Shown here: positions 12,126 to 25,600 of the stretch, piece by piece
Numbering within the stretch: the first letter of the stretch is position 1
Layout: each line of letters begins with the position of its first letter
Assembly: GCF_905475395.1 (NCBI RefSeq)
Contig: NC_058339.1
Coordinates: 50,477,172-50,541,171, forward strand
Length of the DNA stretch: 64,000 nt
Reading direction: 5' to 3'
Source: Chrysoperla carnea
Taxonomy: Eukaryota > Arthropoda > Insecta > Neuroptera > Chrysopidae
The notes under the pieces: generated by a model
The model's input: the letters and a program-made list of their open reading frames with translations, nothing else
Database searches by the model: none
What the model was told of the DNA's origin: nothing
Made by a program: the position numbers and the translations under genes

Positions 12126-14149
12126 TTAACTAGTTAATTTGCAAAATGTGCACAAATTATTAAAATTATTTAAATATTGTGATTGATTCGTAAGAGGTCG
12201 ATTTAACATGGCTAGTTTTTTTTTTTACCTTTACGTCAACTCGGTGATTGAAATACTTTTCAGGATAGGGATAGCATGGATCTGCTGAATTTAAGCTCTA
12301 GCTTGATTGAACCTTGTGATTGAAATATTTGGCCGTTCTACGAGTCGGCTGTGCCTGTGATGAGGTCCAAGAAGAAGGGACTACAAGTTCTTATTATCAA
12401 AATACCTAGGCGTCGATCATTGACGTTCTATATGAGACTCTTGAACAATTGAAGGATAATTTCCGAGAATGAAATGCCCGGAGAACGAATTCTGAGCACG
12501 ACATGACAGGTGGGTAAAATTTTGACGAAGGAATTACCCGAATAAAATTTGCGAGGGTCAATCAACATAAAACTATTTATACCGTATACAAATAATATTG
12601 GATAGTACGAACTGAACATTATCCATAATATACGGGACTAATATTCTTATTTTTATGGTTTTTTGAATACTTTCCGTTTTAATATAAGTCGTTATCATAA
12701 ATATGTTTATTTTACTTTCCATAATGATAACATAAATTTATTTACATATTAAGATAAATTTATATTCTTGTTTGAACGTTATTATTCTCTCACCTTTATT
12801 AGTTACTTACAAATAATTAATTATTATCAATATTACACACACACACAATGTATAGGTAATATTCACAATCTTTTTACCATTATTTTATGTTTTTCAAATA
12901 TTATAATCAGTTTGGTGATAAATATCACTAAGAAAAACTTTTTCTGTTAGGTTTTGAATATTTAATTTTCTAAAGTGGTTAAACATTACTTATTGTAAGT
13001 CTTAATAATCTGGAATCCGCCGTATATAAATATTTTATTCGAATTATTATTGGGACGAAAATCAAACTTTCTGGACGCGTTGATTACTTTGAAAGAGGTA
13101 ATTTCATAACTAATTGAGAAAAATGTTTGTAGCAAAAAACAATTCTTAATTACATCAATCTTTATATAAAGAGCACAAATCCAAATTAATGTACTATTAT
13201 TCAATAAATTTTTTTAAGGTTTCTAGTTAGCTACCACAAAATGTCGGTATTTAAACATATTATCTGTGTAACCTTAGGTACAGGACTAATTAGAAAACTG
13301 CATGGATTGTCACCTTTTTTGGACCAAAAATTGTTGATAGTATCTTGCATAGTAACCATAAACCAAGAATTATCAGAGAATATCATTGAGCCAGAAATTA
13401 AACTGGAAGATTGGAAATTATAGCTAAGAATTGTTTAGGAAAAATCTTTGAAGATACGACACTATAAAATGAATTTTGGGTTTTTTACGGTACATTTAAG
13501 TTTAAGAGTAATTAATATAAAAAAAAAAAGAAAAATATTTCTCCACATTTAGCATACAATTTAAATATTCACCTGAACTTACTTAAAATATAATGAGAAA
13601 AATTTAAAAATCAAAATGTGGTAAGAAGTTATACCTTCAATGTGGTTTTATGAGTTTTAAAAAATCAACTTATTTCGAAAAATTGGGATCATCAGGGAAT
13701 TTTTAGTTGATTAGGTATCGAGACAACTCCGACATAATTTTTTTTTTTTGAATGCTGACTCTTCAACCTGACTCATTTCCCATTCCTTCCAGCTTCAATC
13801 GCGACTATCTAAAAGGATTTTTTTTTAGTTTGGATTTATTCCTTTTCTTAGATGAATCGTAATTTTATTGTAATATACCTACACGTATCTAATATTATAT
13901 TATTATCCTTTTGAATGAAGTTTATAGAAATAAAAATATCAATAAATCATAATAATAACCATAGGCAAATTAGCTGCCATTTTATATAACCACAACTAAA
14001 CCATCATGAGATATTTTATTTTTGAAACGTAAGGAAACGCCTGTTTGCTTTAAATCAAAGTAATAATAATGTGCATTCACCGCTTTTACTGTATAAATAT
14101 GTATATTAAATTTATAGATCACGAAATAAAACGTCAATATTTGCAAAAA

Positions 14150-14175
14150 AAAATAAATAAATAAATAAATAAAAT
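14150..14175 (+). repeat. (AAAT)n microsatellite
   Basis: An A-run leads into five to six AAAT units. Confidence 0.9.
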
Positions 14176-15405
14176 AAGGAAAATACAATGTTATAACATA
14201 ATGAATTTTAGGTAAGTTCAAAGAAGTTAAAATTTGAACTCTTTATCAAATTAATTCAAATCATAAATTTCCCCAAATCCGGGTAAATTCCTATTGATGT
14301 CACAAAAACCGATGGGTTGCATCGTGGGTCAGTATTCCAAAGCTATTTTATCACGAAATTGATGTTCGGCTTATTATTTAATTTTATAAAAGTTGAATGT
14401 CCGTAAACCCACTTTTTGCGGTATGAAATAAAATTTTAAGTAGATGTTAAGAATAACCATCCCCTTGGAAATTGCTAAATTTAACCATCAATTAGAAAAA
14501 TATTCACTATCAAAGTTAGAACTTTTTGCATGGGTTAAATGTACCAGTTGGCGTTTAACTCTTCAGCACTCTCGTTATGAGCATTTTGCTCACGATCGAT
14601 TTAAAACATAAATAACTTTTATTTTTCAAATGATATATGTGGTTGAAACTTTTTCTATCCTCATAAAAGTTTATCTATTTTCGAATTATGAATTTTTCAG
14701 ATTTTTTCAAGCTTAATGTACTAACGGAGAATATGAAAATAATATCTTCTATATTAATAAAATTATTAAGAGAAATTTGATCCATAGAGGTTGCGTTGTA
14801 TCCACAAACTTAAATTTAGTAGCCAGTATAACAAATGTTAATCATGCAAAACCATGGAAGTAATTGTCGGAAATTTTTGGATTTCCCTGAATTTTTTTGG
14901 GCTTTTATAATTCGTAAAAGTTACTTGCACAGTATTTGTACGCTAAATCAAGCTGACAAAATTGATTTTTCTTTTTTCGTGTGCATTCTCGAAAAATATT
15001 TGTTTGCTTTACGGTCTTTCGACTCCTTTGGAGTAAAATTCTTAGTTAAGTACCCCAAAAATTTAAATGACTTTTAAAATAATTAACAACCAATGCTTCT
15101 ATATCAACTTTTAAAGAAAGTGGTCTCACTTATAAACGAATTCCAAATTCATTTTACACAGGGACCCCATAATGAAGTGATATTTTATTTTTATCTCCCT
15201 TTTTAAGGGTTGAGGTAAGTGTAATAATAAATAAATTTAAACTTTTAATTGTGGTTTGCATGAGGTTGATCAACGAATGTGTTTTGTGATTATTGTTGTT
15301 GTCTGCGAATCGGGTCGATCGTAAATTTTTTGCACGTATTTATTTCTCAATAACTTTTCTCAACGTGCAAAGTAACAAAATACTGCTGTCGATAATTTAA
15401 GAAAC

Positions 15406-15483
15406 ATGGAAATAGATAAACTCGATTTCCATAAATCCAACCGTCGAGCCAAAGTTAAAAAGGGCAAACAAAAGAGATCATGA
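15406..15483 (+). other. 25-codon basic small ORF
   Basis: ATG to TGA encodes a Lys/Arg-rich peptide (…SNRRAKVKKGKQKRS). Composition and ATG context are unusual for the area. It could be the end of a decayed processed copy of a basic protein. No promoter, RT features or A tail were seen. Confidence 0.12.
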
Positions 15484-16539
15484 ATATTTCCCTACATTAT
15501 GAGCCATTGGTTTATTGTTCAACCATTGTAGGAAGGGCTTAAGTATTTTTGCCCGAGAAATATCGCATAATAATTTCATAGATTATAATAATCTAAATAT
15601 ATTTATATTATACCATAACCATTGTTGAATATGTAAAATGCATTCAAATGAGTTTGTTCGCCATTTATCGAGGGGTTAATATGCACATTTCCGGTTGGAA
15701 AAATCATGAATATGTTTTTATATATTATTTTTATTTACTATAAGACTTTTTTTTCACCACCATCAAACATAACACAGTTATATTATATTTATTTTGAATA
15801 TATTATAAATATTATTAACGTTTGCCCTTTTTAAAAGACTTTACTACACTAGTCATAGCAAGCGGTAGGCATTTATTCTGATGGAAGATTCACTATGAGC
15901 TTGTAGAAAAAAATATTGTTAGAAATAAAAGGGATGAAAGTACTTCATCTATATATTACTATTGCAAATAATTTACATTTTAATAACTTACAAATGTTTT
16001 ATGTACAATTTTGCATTCATTATTTTATTTCTGTTGCTTTTTTGATTGTATTGATTATCATAATTATAATTGATGGATGCTTATTTATAATTCGCGTAGA
16101 GACAGTCATTTCGAACGGTCACGTTTAACAACTTTTATTCAACGAAAATTTGTACTCCTAGGATTTTCTCTTTCAGGTGGTCTCAGAGGCGGAAAAATAT
16201 TTGGAAAGTACTTATATAATAACCAGCTTCTTTGTTTAAAAACTTCCACGCACGAGTCCCTATGTACACGTGATAGAGGACAACATTCAAGGAAGACGAT
16301 AATTGAATAATAAATACAAAAATCACTTTATCAGACACCCGAAATAACGAATTTTCTGAGGTATCAATTGATGAAATTAGTCTGATATCATGTTTACGGA
16401 TAAAATTTTTTTTATCCAAATCTAATATAAACATTAATTTAACTTATCCTAAAGAATAAATGTGAAACAAAAACTTGCTTCATTTAACGATAAAGTAAGT
16501 AGTTTTTGAGATATTTTTCAAAAGAAGAAATTGCTTAAT

Positions 16540-16830
16540 GCTTCAGGGTATCATTCTAAGTGTCCTTTTCTATTCCTTTTTTATTAAGAAGCCTTTGTTT
16601 AATATTCTTTACGATATCTCCTGTGGATATGCTGTCAGAGTTTGTATTCTCTCCATTTTTAGCTTCTTTTGCAGCTTGATCTGCTCTCTCATATCTTGGT
16701 ATTCCATCGTGACACTAGATAAATTTTATCTTACTGTTCGAGTTTTTGATTTTGAAGTACAGATCCTAGATTTGTTGAATGAGTGCATTTTTTGTCTGTT
16801 TGTTATGGGCTGGCTCAAGGACTCGATTCA
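16540..16830 (-). pseudogene. LINE RNase H domain remnant
   Basis: One minus-strand frame reads NALIQQI, stop, DLYFKIKNSNSKIKFI, stop, CHDGIPRYERADQAAKEAKN, then VKNIKQRLLNKK. This is the RNase H motif of non-LTR retrotransposons (usually IKFIWxPSHxGIxGNExADxAAKEA). Two of the three in-frame TAG codons sit where Trp (TGG) is expected, consistent with point decay. The 123-residue plus-strand ORF over the same bases is only its shadow. No tail or target-site duplication was found. Confidence 0.75.
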
Positions 16831-18879
16831 CTCCATTTACCACAATATTCACCAAATTTTTATCCGTTATAATATCAAAGTAATCGAATTAAATAAAGAG
16901 TTTAAGTGAAAACAAATTGTGCTGAGCGTTTGAAAAATTTTCTGATCATTAAAAAGTCAAAGTGATAAAGAAATGTTTTTCCTAGAAAAGCAAAAATTAA
17001 TTCTTTTTATGACTAATTATTTATTTACAATAAATTGGTATTTATTACCGACAGCAATAATTTTATGTTTTTTTTAAATTTATTATGAAAACAATAAATA
17101 TTGAACATAATTATTGTTTTCGTTTAAATAATTTAATCCAAGTGCAGTGGCGGGCTTAAATAAAATTTCCTCCTCTCAACTTTAATAAGTCTTTATATGA
17201 TCATTCTAATATTCTGTCTAATCTGCAAGATATGAACGTTTAAATTTCCAAATTAAACAAAAAGGAAGATACCCACTAGAGACATCATACGTAGGTATTG
17301 CCATAGAGATAACATATAAAACTTTGTTTTGCTAAAAGGAGATGGGAAACTTTCGAATGCAATCTTTGATTGCTTAAAACTGCTTTGTTTTTTAATCAAT
17401 ATTAATTTCACTTTTCAATTTTGTAATGATATCAAATATAGTCTTACATTTTTATGGGTAATATGGTCAATATCAGGATAATCCCCTATTATCTGTGAAA
17501 ATATTATAATAATAATTTAGCCACTCAGATCCCTAGGTTCTGACCTCTTTCTGTAATATACAATTATTCGAAATTAAGCAGAAATGGCCTCTCTACGTAC
17601 TTTGTTAAATGAACATAAAAATTGTATAATCATTTATGATTATTATCGTATAGCTAAATAAATTTTCAATCAAATGTGTGACCTAGGAAATATTATAAAG
17701 AAATGTATACGTAAAATGATGTGTTTATTCACATGCTAGTACAAATTATTATCATTTACATTCAAGCACAGTTTCAGAACATTTTTTAGAAGGCTGAAAA
17801 ATAAACTTCAGCCTAATTTAATTTTCTAAACTTTGAGGAACATTTCTTGAGTAGCTAATTCAATTTTTTACATTTCGTGTCCTTTGTCTTTTGTTTCCCT
17901 ACAAAACACAAAATATTTTATTGACTTGAAAAAAAATTGGAACCGATTTTCAAATTTTTTGGGTCAAAATTATTGTAGAAAATGATTTTTGATAAATATA
18001 TAGATAGATCTTCGTATACGATGTAATTTTGGCCCAAAATACACAAATTGAGTTCAATAATCGATTAAGGAAAAGGAAGAAATGGCTTTGGAATATCACT
18101 CCTTGCACTTACATTATTTCAGTCAAAACCTCAGAAAAAATCGAGGCACAATCACCCAGGCCTTCAACATTAAGTTTGAATGAAAATATTTTCCCTTTAA
18201 AACTGATTTATTATTTTCGTCTCTGTTAAGTTGTTCAGACTAGTAAGTTTTTTTTTTTCAAAATAAATTTAAAATTAATTAAATTATCGTGTAAATAGAT
18301 ATATTTGTAATAAACTATGTCGTACTTTTATAATAACCATTATTAAATACTAATTTCTACGTCAAACAAAATATATATGTATGTATACCACATACATGTG
18401 AAATTATTCCAATTAATTTTATTTTATGAATTTATTACGAAAATATAGGAGATAAAAATATTAATTATCATTCAATTTTTTGACATACTGAACTTGGCAT
18501 TTAAAATAAAAAATTTTAATTTCAAGGAATATTTAAATGCCTTGACAAATTAAATAACACTAATCGTTTATGATAACTTTCATAACAATTTTATCAATTT
18601 TTTTATTCTTTTGAATTTAAATATTAAATGAATATCTATAATATTAAGTACCTGCGTATAATTCGGATCAATGGTGCAGTACGTTATTTCGATTCAAGGT
18701 ACATGAGGCAGCATTTTTTCATACTTTCAATCTCCAAAAATTGAGTTATGTTTATAAATAAGCAATGGTTTAGAACAAAATTTTTTACTACAGTAAAACA
18801 ATTTATTTCTATTTGACGCAGTAAGTATAAAGTCAGTGCAAACTTTAATAATCTTTTAGTTAGTGCAAACTTTAATTGG
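16831..18879. other. AT-rich stretch, nothing recognised
   Basis: Only short noise ORFs. Confidence 0.5.
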
Positions 18880-19025
18880 ACACGGACACGAGAAGCAACA
18901 CCTTTCAAATAAAAAAGAATCATCAAAATCGGTTCACCCAGCTGAAAGTTCTGAAGTAGCAAAAAATAAATAAAAATACAGCCGAATCGAAAACCTTCTC
19001 CTTTTTTGAAGTCGCTTAAAAATAT
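18880..19025 (+). repeat. Insect retroposon 3' end fragment
   Basis: The block CACGGACACGAGAAGCAACA, AATCATCAAAATCGGTTCAC, TGAAAGTTCTGAAGTAGCAA, GAAAACCTTCTCC and TTTTTTGAAGTCGCTTAAAA matches, from memory, a 3' UTR-like sequence common in insect non-LTR elements. No RT is visible upstream. Confidence 0.45.
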
Positions 19026-21023
19026 ATTTTTCAACGCACAATATTTTTATTATCAATGAAAAATAAATAATACAAATAAAATTTTTTATGGAGACCGGTT
19101 TCCAATGAAAAATGATTAATACAATAATTGTAGAGTATAAAAATGTATTTGTATTATTATTTACTTATATATTCTATAAATTCTGAAAAAATATCCTATA
19201 TTCATTATCAATGTCAAACGCGCTATAAGTAACTGTGGTAAACAAAAATTTTTAATTAAAGATGCAAAAACAGAATATAATTTTCCTGATAAAAATGTTA
19301 AAGATGATATATATGATTCAAAATCAATAACTTTTTTACAATCAAGTTTCGATAAAACGTCTGTCTTGCATTGCTGATTTCCAAGAAATTGAAGTAAGCC
19401 TTCTCCAGTAACAAAATTTTTTCAAAATTTCAAATTTTAATTTCTAATAGTACAGCATTCGAATTAAAGTCAAACTTCACCCTTCTGCTTGCGAAATGAG
19501 AGTTATTTGATCAAGACTACTTTTAATAAAAATACCAAAACTGTAAAACCTCGAATCATCATCTTATCACACAGTGTTTGCTGTGAAATGTCCACTCCCA
19601 AAAATTTACTCTTACTATCTATATTAAAAGCAGTCTGTACCATATTTTTAGGCAAACCATTGTTGAGATATATTGTATATATTTCAAATTTTCATATTTC
19701 TAAAAATGTCTATCATTTCGGAAACAAATGGTTGAAGTTCGACCGTGATTCGTCTATTTGGCCATAAGTATGACAGTATAGATACCTTCAAAAACACCCT
19801 TTTATTCTCCATAAAAACACTTTGTTCTCATTTAATTTGAGCGTGCTGATCTCGGAGGCGAATTTAAATAATGGAGTATTTAGAAAAATGGATAATTTTT
19901 TTGCGTTTTTTTATATGTAACGTTTGTTCCCTTTATTTATTTTTTAATGAGTAATATGACTTCCATGCATTGTGTTTCTCTTAAGATTGTAAAAATAATC
20001 CAAATCAAGAAAAAAAATTTCATGAGACCTAGGGATTGCACTTAAAAAACGAATTCATATGCATGATATTTTTTACAATGATAAATTATTGGCCTGATTT
20101 TTTCCAAAACACCTTTAATAATTATTAATTTGTAGAAGGGTCTCAAAGTAAAAACATATTAAATGAATTGTAAGAAAACTTACCAAATTTAATAGAACTA
20201 AAAAAATTCATTTTGGATTGGAGGAGCGTTTACGATTTTCCGAAGTGTTCAGCTTTACGGAGCAGCCGTCACAATATTTTTCCCAATGCAGCTTTTATGA
20301 CCTTTTCAACGTTATAATAATTAGACTTTAAACTTTAAAATAATTTGTCATTCATTAAATAAATATAAATATGATTACTATGACACAGTTAATAAAAAAT
20401 TGCTGTTGTTAGTCATAACTTATCATAATCATAAAAAAGTATATATATTTTTATTTCAAAATATTTTCCATTAATGTGAGAATGTGAATAAATAACTGAA
20501 ATGAAACTGTTTCCTTTAATATACGTTGAATTTTGCATGGTTAAAATTTATTTTTAATGCTAATTTTTGAAAAAAAAGAACATCATTAAAATCAGTAGAA
20601 ATGAGTCATCTTTTTTTTTTATATTTAAAATATTAAAACAAGCACCAAATATAGAATCCAAGCAGAAAACCACACGACCACTAAAAAAAACTAAAAATAT
20701 TTCGATGCACAGTTGTCCTTAGAAAAACACCTCATAAAATTAAGCAAATTATAAGAAAACGTGTGGTAAAAATTGTGTTTATTATGCCAAATATCGCCGC
20801 CCATGTATTCGGCACCTGCGAATCATTAAACCGCTATGAAAATGGTACCTAGGTACAACATCAAACTTGTAAATATGGTTTCACTGGCTCTGAGTAGGAA
20901 ATATCAAACTTCATTATAGATTCGAGGTTGAGTTATTATTAGACAATAAAATGTTGATATTCCAATCCTTGTCCAAATCTGAGCCAAACTCAGTTACATT
21001 TACCTAATTTTCCCACGCTTTAG
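19026..21023. other. AT-rich stretch, nothing recognised
   Basis: Some less AT-rich patches (20.22-20.27 and 20.80-20.84 kb) may be old repeats. No gene was seen. Confidence 0.5.
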
Positions 21024-21140
21024 AATTTTGGGTGAATCGAAACAAAACATTCGTGGCTGGTGGAGACCTTCGAAAAAATATAAAGTCTGTGAGCGGTCAA
21101 GAAAGATTAAAAACTCGAACAATGGAAAACAAATTTTTCG
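21024..21140 (+). other. Possible orphan exon (117 bp)
   Basis: A pyrimidine-rich acceptor (TTTTCCCACGCTTTAG) and a perfect donor (CG|GTAAGT at 21141) bound a stretch open in two frames. One frame reads FWVNRNKTFVAGGDLRKN, then IKSVSGQERLKTRTMENKFF. The other reads ILGESKQNIRGWWRPSKK, which faintly recalls DNA-binding HTH regions of pogo-like transposases. It has no start codon and no clear partner exon. It could be a real internal exon, a transposase scrap or chance. Confidence 0.2.
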
Positions 21141-21625
21141 GTAAGTTATACATGTGTTTTAATACCTCCATGACAAATTTTTCCTTACTTAAGTTTTTAC
21201 TGAAGTACTTTTGGATTCCATAAAGAGAAATGGGAAACTTAATTGGTCTCCACCTTATAACAATCTATTTATGTTATTCTACTCTGAAAATTCTTGAGCG
21301 TGTTATCTAGGCAACTGTTTATTTATTTACATTAAAAATACAAACATGAATTGATTAATAAGAATTAAGATACAAATTTCTTGATTAAAAAAAGTGAATA
21401 AACATTAATAAATAAACACAAAAATGGACAAGAAATTTCCCAAGAAATAAATTACAAAAACTTTCAAAAAACAAGTGAAAATAAACAATTGACTGATTTA
21501 ATTGTTGAAATACGGTATATAGACAGAGTTGAATATCAATCCCTACTTGTATTATTTTCAATAAAAAATAACGTTTAATAAACGCCATTCTTTTCCCGAA
21601 AATTTCAAAAATTTACTTTTAGTAT

Positions 21626-22262
21626 TTATACCATGTATCAAGGAAATATGAAATATATCAAGGTATTATAAGTTTAGTCCTAAGCTTCTAATATATTGAT
21701 GCTACGAACAAAGTTTGGATATAAGTATTCAGAAAATCACCTAATTAGTCCATTTCTCGCTGTCCGTCTATCAACAAGATTACTCAAAAACGAAAATAGA
21801 TATCGAGCTGAAATTTTTATAGTGTATTATGAGTGGATATAATATAATTTTATGTCGTTAAGTATTATTTTCTAACAAACTTAAATAAGTAATATTGATC
21901 ATTTACATTATAAAAATATTATTTATGCAATTTTGTCTCTTATTTTCTAAATTTCTAATTAGAAAATAATCACACGTAACATTACAATTAATAACAAGTT
22001 AAATTAATTGTTATTTTTCAAATATTTTAATTTGACATTAACTATCCATTTACATGTAAAGAATTGAAAATTAGTCATAACAGCCCCCTTTATAACGCAC
22101 AAATTATCCACTGGAAGAACTGTCGTCAATTTGATTGTCCCTACCATGACTACGCGCCCAACGAATACCAAAACTTTGTTTATAGCATCAATATTTGTAA
22201 GCGTTACAACTTTAGAACTAATCTCAATATACTCTGATATATTTCATATAGACAAGGTATAA
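21626..22262. repeat. Family S copy 3, fold-back form
   Basis: The left arm (about 21626-21841) is a plus-orientation family S start (TATACCATGTAT, AAGTTTAGTCCTAAG, CACCTAATTAGTCC, GAGCTGAAATTTTTATAG). The right end (about 22160-22262) is the same start in reverse orientation (GCATCAATATTTGTAAGCGT, then to ATATATTTCATATAGACAAG). The ends are therefore inverted repeats around unrelated AT-rich DNA. It stops about 170 bases before the putative TATA box of the secreted-protein gene. Confidence 0.75.
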
Positions 22263-22429
22263 AACGAAAAAAAGACGCTCTGCATTATTGATAAACTCAT
22301 GTTATTAAATGATTATATTATGCAATTTTAAAAAATAATAATATTTATTATGTGACCTTCATCATTTTAAATAAATAAAAAAAAATTATCCATTTATACA
22401 TTATATTGTAAATAGTATATAAATAATTA

Positions 22430-22480
22430 TATAAATAAAAATTGCAAACATATTTTATCTATAGTCTCTCGCAGCAGTTT
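22430..22480 (+). promoter_or_regulatory. Putative TATA box and initiator of the secreted-protein gene
   Basis: TATAAATA lies at 22430-22437. About 33-45 bases downstream are initiator-like positions (the A in ATAGTC at about 22463, or GCAGTTT at 22474-22480). This would give a 5' UTR of about 140-155 bases before the ATG at 22619. In such AT-rich DNA a TATA match is weak evidence; its value comes from the spacing to a convincing gene. Confidence 0.35.
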
Positions 22481-22618
22481 ACTCATTTTATTCATTCTGA
22501 ATATTTCTAGAAAGTAACAAGCATTCTTTACTCTTTAAAGGATAATTGATTTTTCTATTATTGATTTTTAATTATTGTATTTTTTTTAATAATCAATTTA
22601 AACGGTATTAATATAAAT

Positions 22619-25600
22619 ATGTATCGATTAGTGGTTAGTGTACTTTGCCTTTGTTTATTTACTTCAGTATTAAGTCAAAAAAATGATGCTGAAAATTGTG
22701 AGTAAAAATTTATTTTTTTTAATAATTTAACTAATAATTAAATTAATAATCCCAAAAATGAATCGGGAATGAACCTGAACGCATCTAGTTTAATTGGTAT
22801 TCTTTCTAATAACTTTTTACTGCTATACAATTTACGTTTACCTATATTTCGTTCATAAAAAAGCGTCTAGATCAGAACCAGAATAGAAAAACAAATCTAA
22901 AACAATCGTACGTAACTTTAATTTATGATTGTTTTCATTAATATTTCGGCAAAGCCGATTTGATGACAGTCTCGTAAATATAAAAGAAAAAAACCATAGA
23001 TTCAATTTTCGATCATTTGCGTAGTTTTGAGATCCTGAAAACTTCTACTTTTCATTATATTGAGCCAGGAATTTTTGTGCTATGCCGAGTAATTTTGATC
23101 TTTTCGTTTCGATTGAGGTATTACCTATTCATAAAGGGTTAACAAATTTATAGTCTAAACCTTCAATAAGCACTTAAAAAATCTTAATTCAATAAGCACT
23201 TAATTAATCTTAAAAAATTAGCTACTTAAATTTTTGCTACATGATTATGTTAATAAATATGATATTTTTAACCAAATAATGCCTCGTGCATTACCTAAAT
23301 ATTGCTTCTCTTGAGGATGCAGTTTTGAAGTCATCACTCCGCTTGATTTTCGATTAGATTTGATTTTTCGATTCATTGACGAGCAAAATTATTGAAATCC
23401 CATATTTAAAGATTCGCGACACAAAAATTGAGCTCTAACTCCAAAAGACCACACTCAACCCCAACAAAGACCAAAATAACTTGAAATAGATTTATTAACT
23501 CAAATCATTTAGACTTCAATCCAATTATTAATTGATTAAAGAATTTAGCGGGAATTTCGGAATTTAACCTCACTTGCTTCAAGTAATATTTTGGCGACAA
23601 CCTCAATCATTTAAAGCATCCATATTTTTATTCATAATTTAATATAAACACTTAGTACCTACGTTAAAAACTCGACAACTCAAATTATTTAACTATTTCC
23701 TTGGTTTTTTACTTATCGAGGTTTTACTGTATTCATAAGGAGTTTGTACAATCGTAAAAACTGCTTATTACTGCCTAGCCCATGGGCAATTTAGTGAATG
23801 AAAAATTACACAGCTTTAAGTTCATGTTAATGAACTCAAAGCTCAATTTCATTATAACAACCCTTTTGTCCCTTTCCCTAAAAATCTAAAATTGCATATT
23901 GTGAAAAGCAAAAATGCAAAGACTATGGATTTATTACGATATATTTACTTCCTTATACAAAGTATTGTAAGAAAAAATTGGCTTTCAATGGATATATCTA
24001 TTATTGCATCCCCGAATCCATTTTGATCATTTTCGGTGGAACGTACGCATGCCAATATGGTATGTACGCAGCTCGAATAGAAAATTTTCAATTTTCTGAT
24101 TTTAATAGAAATGTTAATTTTTATTTTCTTTGAAAATGACTACGTTCTGAGCATACAAGAAAGTGATATGGTGTGCATATCACATTTTTTTACAGTTCAC
24201 TTCGTATCGTTTTTAATCGTTTTTCTTTTATTAGTACTAAACTAACCTCCAACAAAATCAGGTATGATCCATTCGTTTGTTGCATCATAGCTGCTAAACC
24301 AATGATTTTGGTTGAAATGAAGTCAAATTTATCGAGAGTGTTCTTAGCTATGTTTTAGGATAAATTACTCAACTTAAATTACTCAATTTGAAGATAATCA
24401 CCTATTGTCTAATGAATTCGCTTACGGAACCCTAAATTCCCACTTGAAACATAGCTAAGAAAACACTTGATGACATTACCTTTCAAAAAAACAAAAATCA
24501 AAATCGGTTCATTCGTCTGGCAGCTATGATGCGACAGATAGACACACAGATACATAGCTGCACAGATGTAGGCACGTTTAACTTATAGCACCGCTCTTTT
24601 TATTCGGGAGTTACTATTGAAAATACTAATCCAGGACTAGATTCTTAATTACAATATTTTATTTCAAACAGTAATTTTTACAATAATTTTTAATCGCATT
24701 TATAATAAACATAATGTCCTGTAACAGTAATGAAATATTCTATGAGTGTAACAGTAATGAAATATTCTAGAATCTCTTAAAATTTAATTAAAAATAATTT
24801 ACATTAATATTTTCTACACAAAAGAACTACTCTTGTTAATAATGTTGTCATTTTTGAAATTATAATTTTCAAGGATGTTTTTTTTCTATTTTCCGTATTC
24901 ATAAATAATAACATTTCAAATAATTTTCTATTGAATAAAATAAAATAAAATATAACATGTAATAGCAATTATATTAATGAATAGTAGTATAATTAAATAG
25001 ATAGGTAATTATACTATATGTGTAAAAATTATAAACGATTATTATTTATGTTTATCTGTTAAAAATTATACAAAGATATAATTAGTGAAGAAAAAATAAA
25101 ATTATAGAATTGACTAGTTTTTAAAAAATTGACCAAACTAATTTATGAATTATAGACCTGATTCTACAGCGCTTTTTATGTCAATACAAAACTGAAAGTG
25201 CCTGGTTACTATATGAGTTAGTTGTTATCTCTAAATATATTTCACTGACTCGTCATGAGATGTGTAAAATCTTTATTGCGGTAGTGTCTGTTAAAATTTC
25301 CCAGCAACGTGAAAGATAATTGCTAACTTAAGTTGTACAACTTAACTGTCACGCTCTAAATCGAATGTGTAAAAATTTTGAAATTTAAAAGTTTTGCTTT
25401 TTTTTTTGAGATTGGTATGTTAATAGATCCTAAGGCCATTCAAATCAATTGTTAAAATTACTGCAAACAACAATTCTAGAGAAGTTCGATAATTTTCATT
25501 CAAGTTTATTTCGAAATATACGAATTGAAATGTTTTTCTTAAAATTGAATTTTACTTTGATCTTAAAATGGGTTTTGAAAAGGGTCGGGGAATTTTAGAT

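Larger units (their letters stand above)
10645..16539. other. AT-rich stretch with decayed fragments
   Basis: The 12.2-12.56 kb part is richer in GC and contains a near-repeat of GTGATTGAAATA (12.25 and 12.32 kb). It holds the decayed stretch at 11.9-12.1 kb and the small basic ORF at 15.4 kb. No gene was seen. Confidence 0.5.

Noticed and set aside
16538..16909. 123-residue hydrophobic plus-strand ORF, the longest in the window
   Set aside because: The minus strand over the same bases encodes a LINE RNase H remnant; the plus-strand frame is its shadow.
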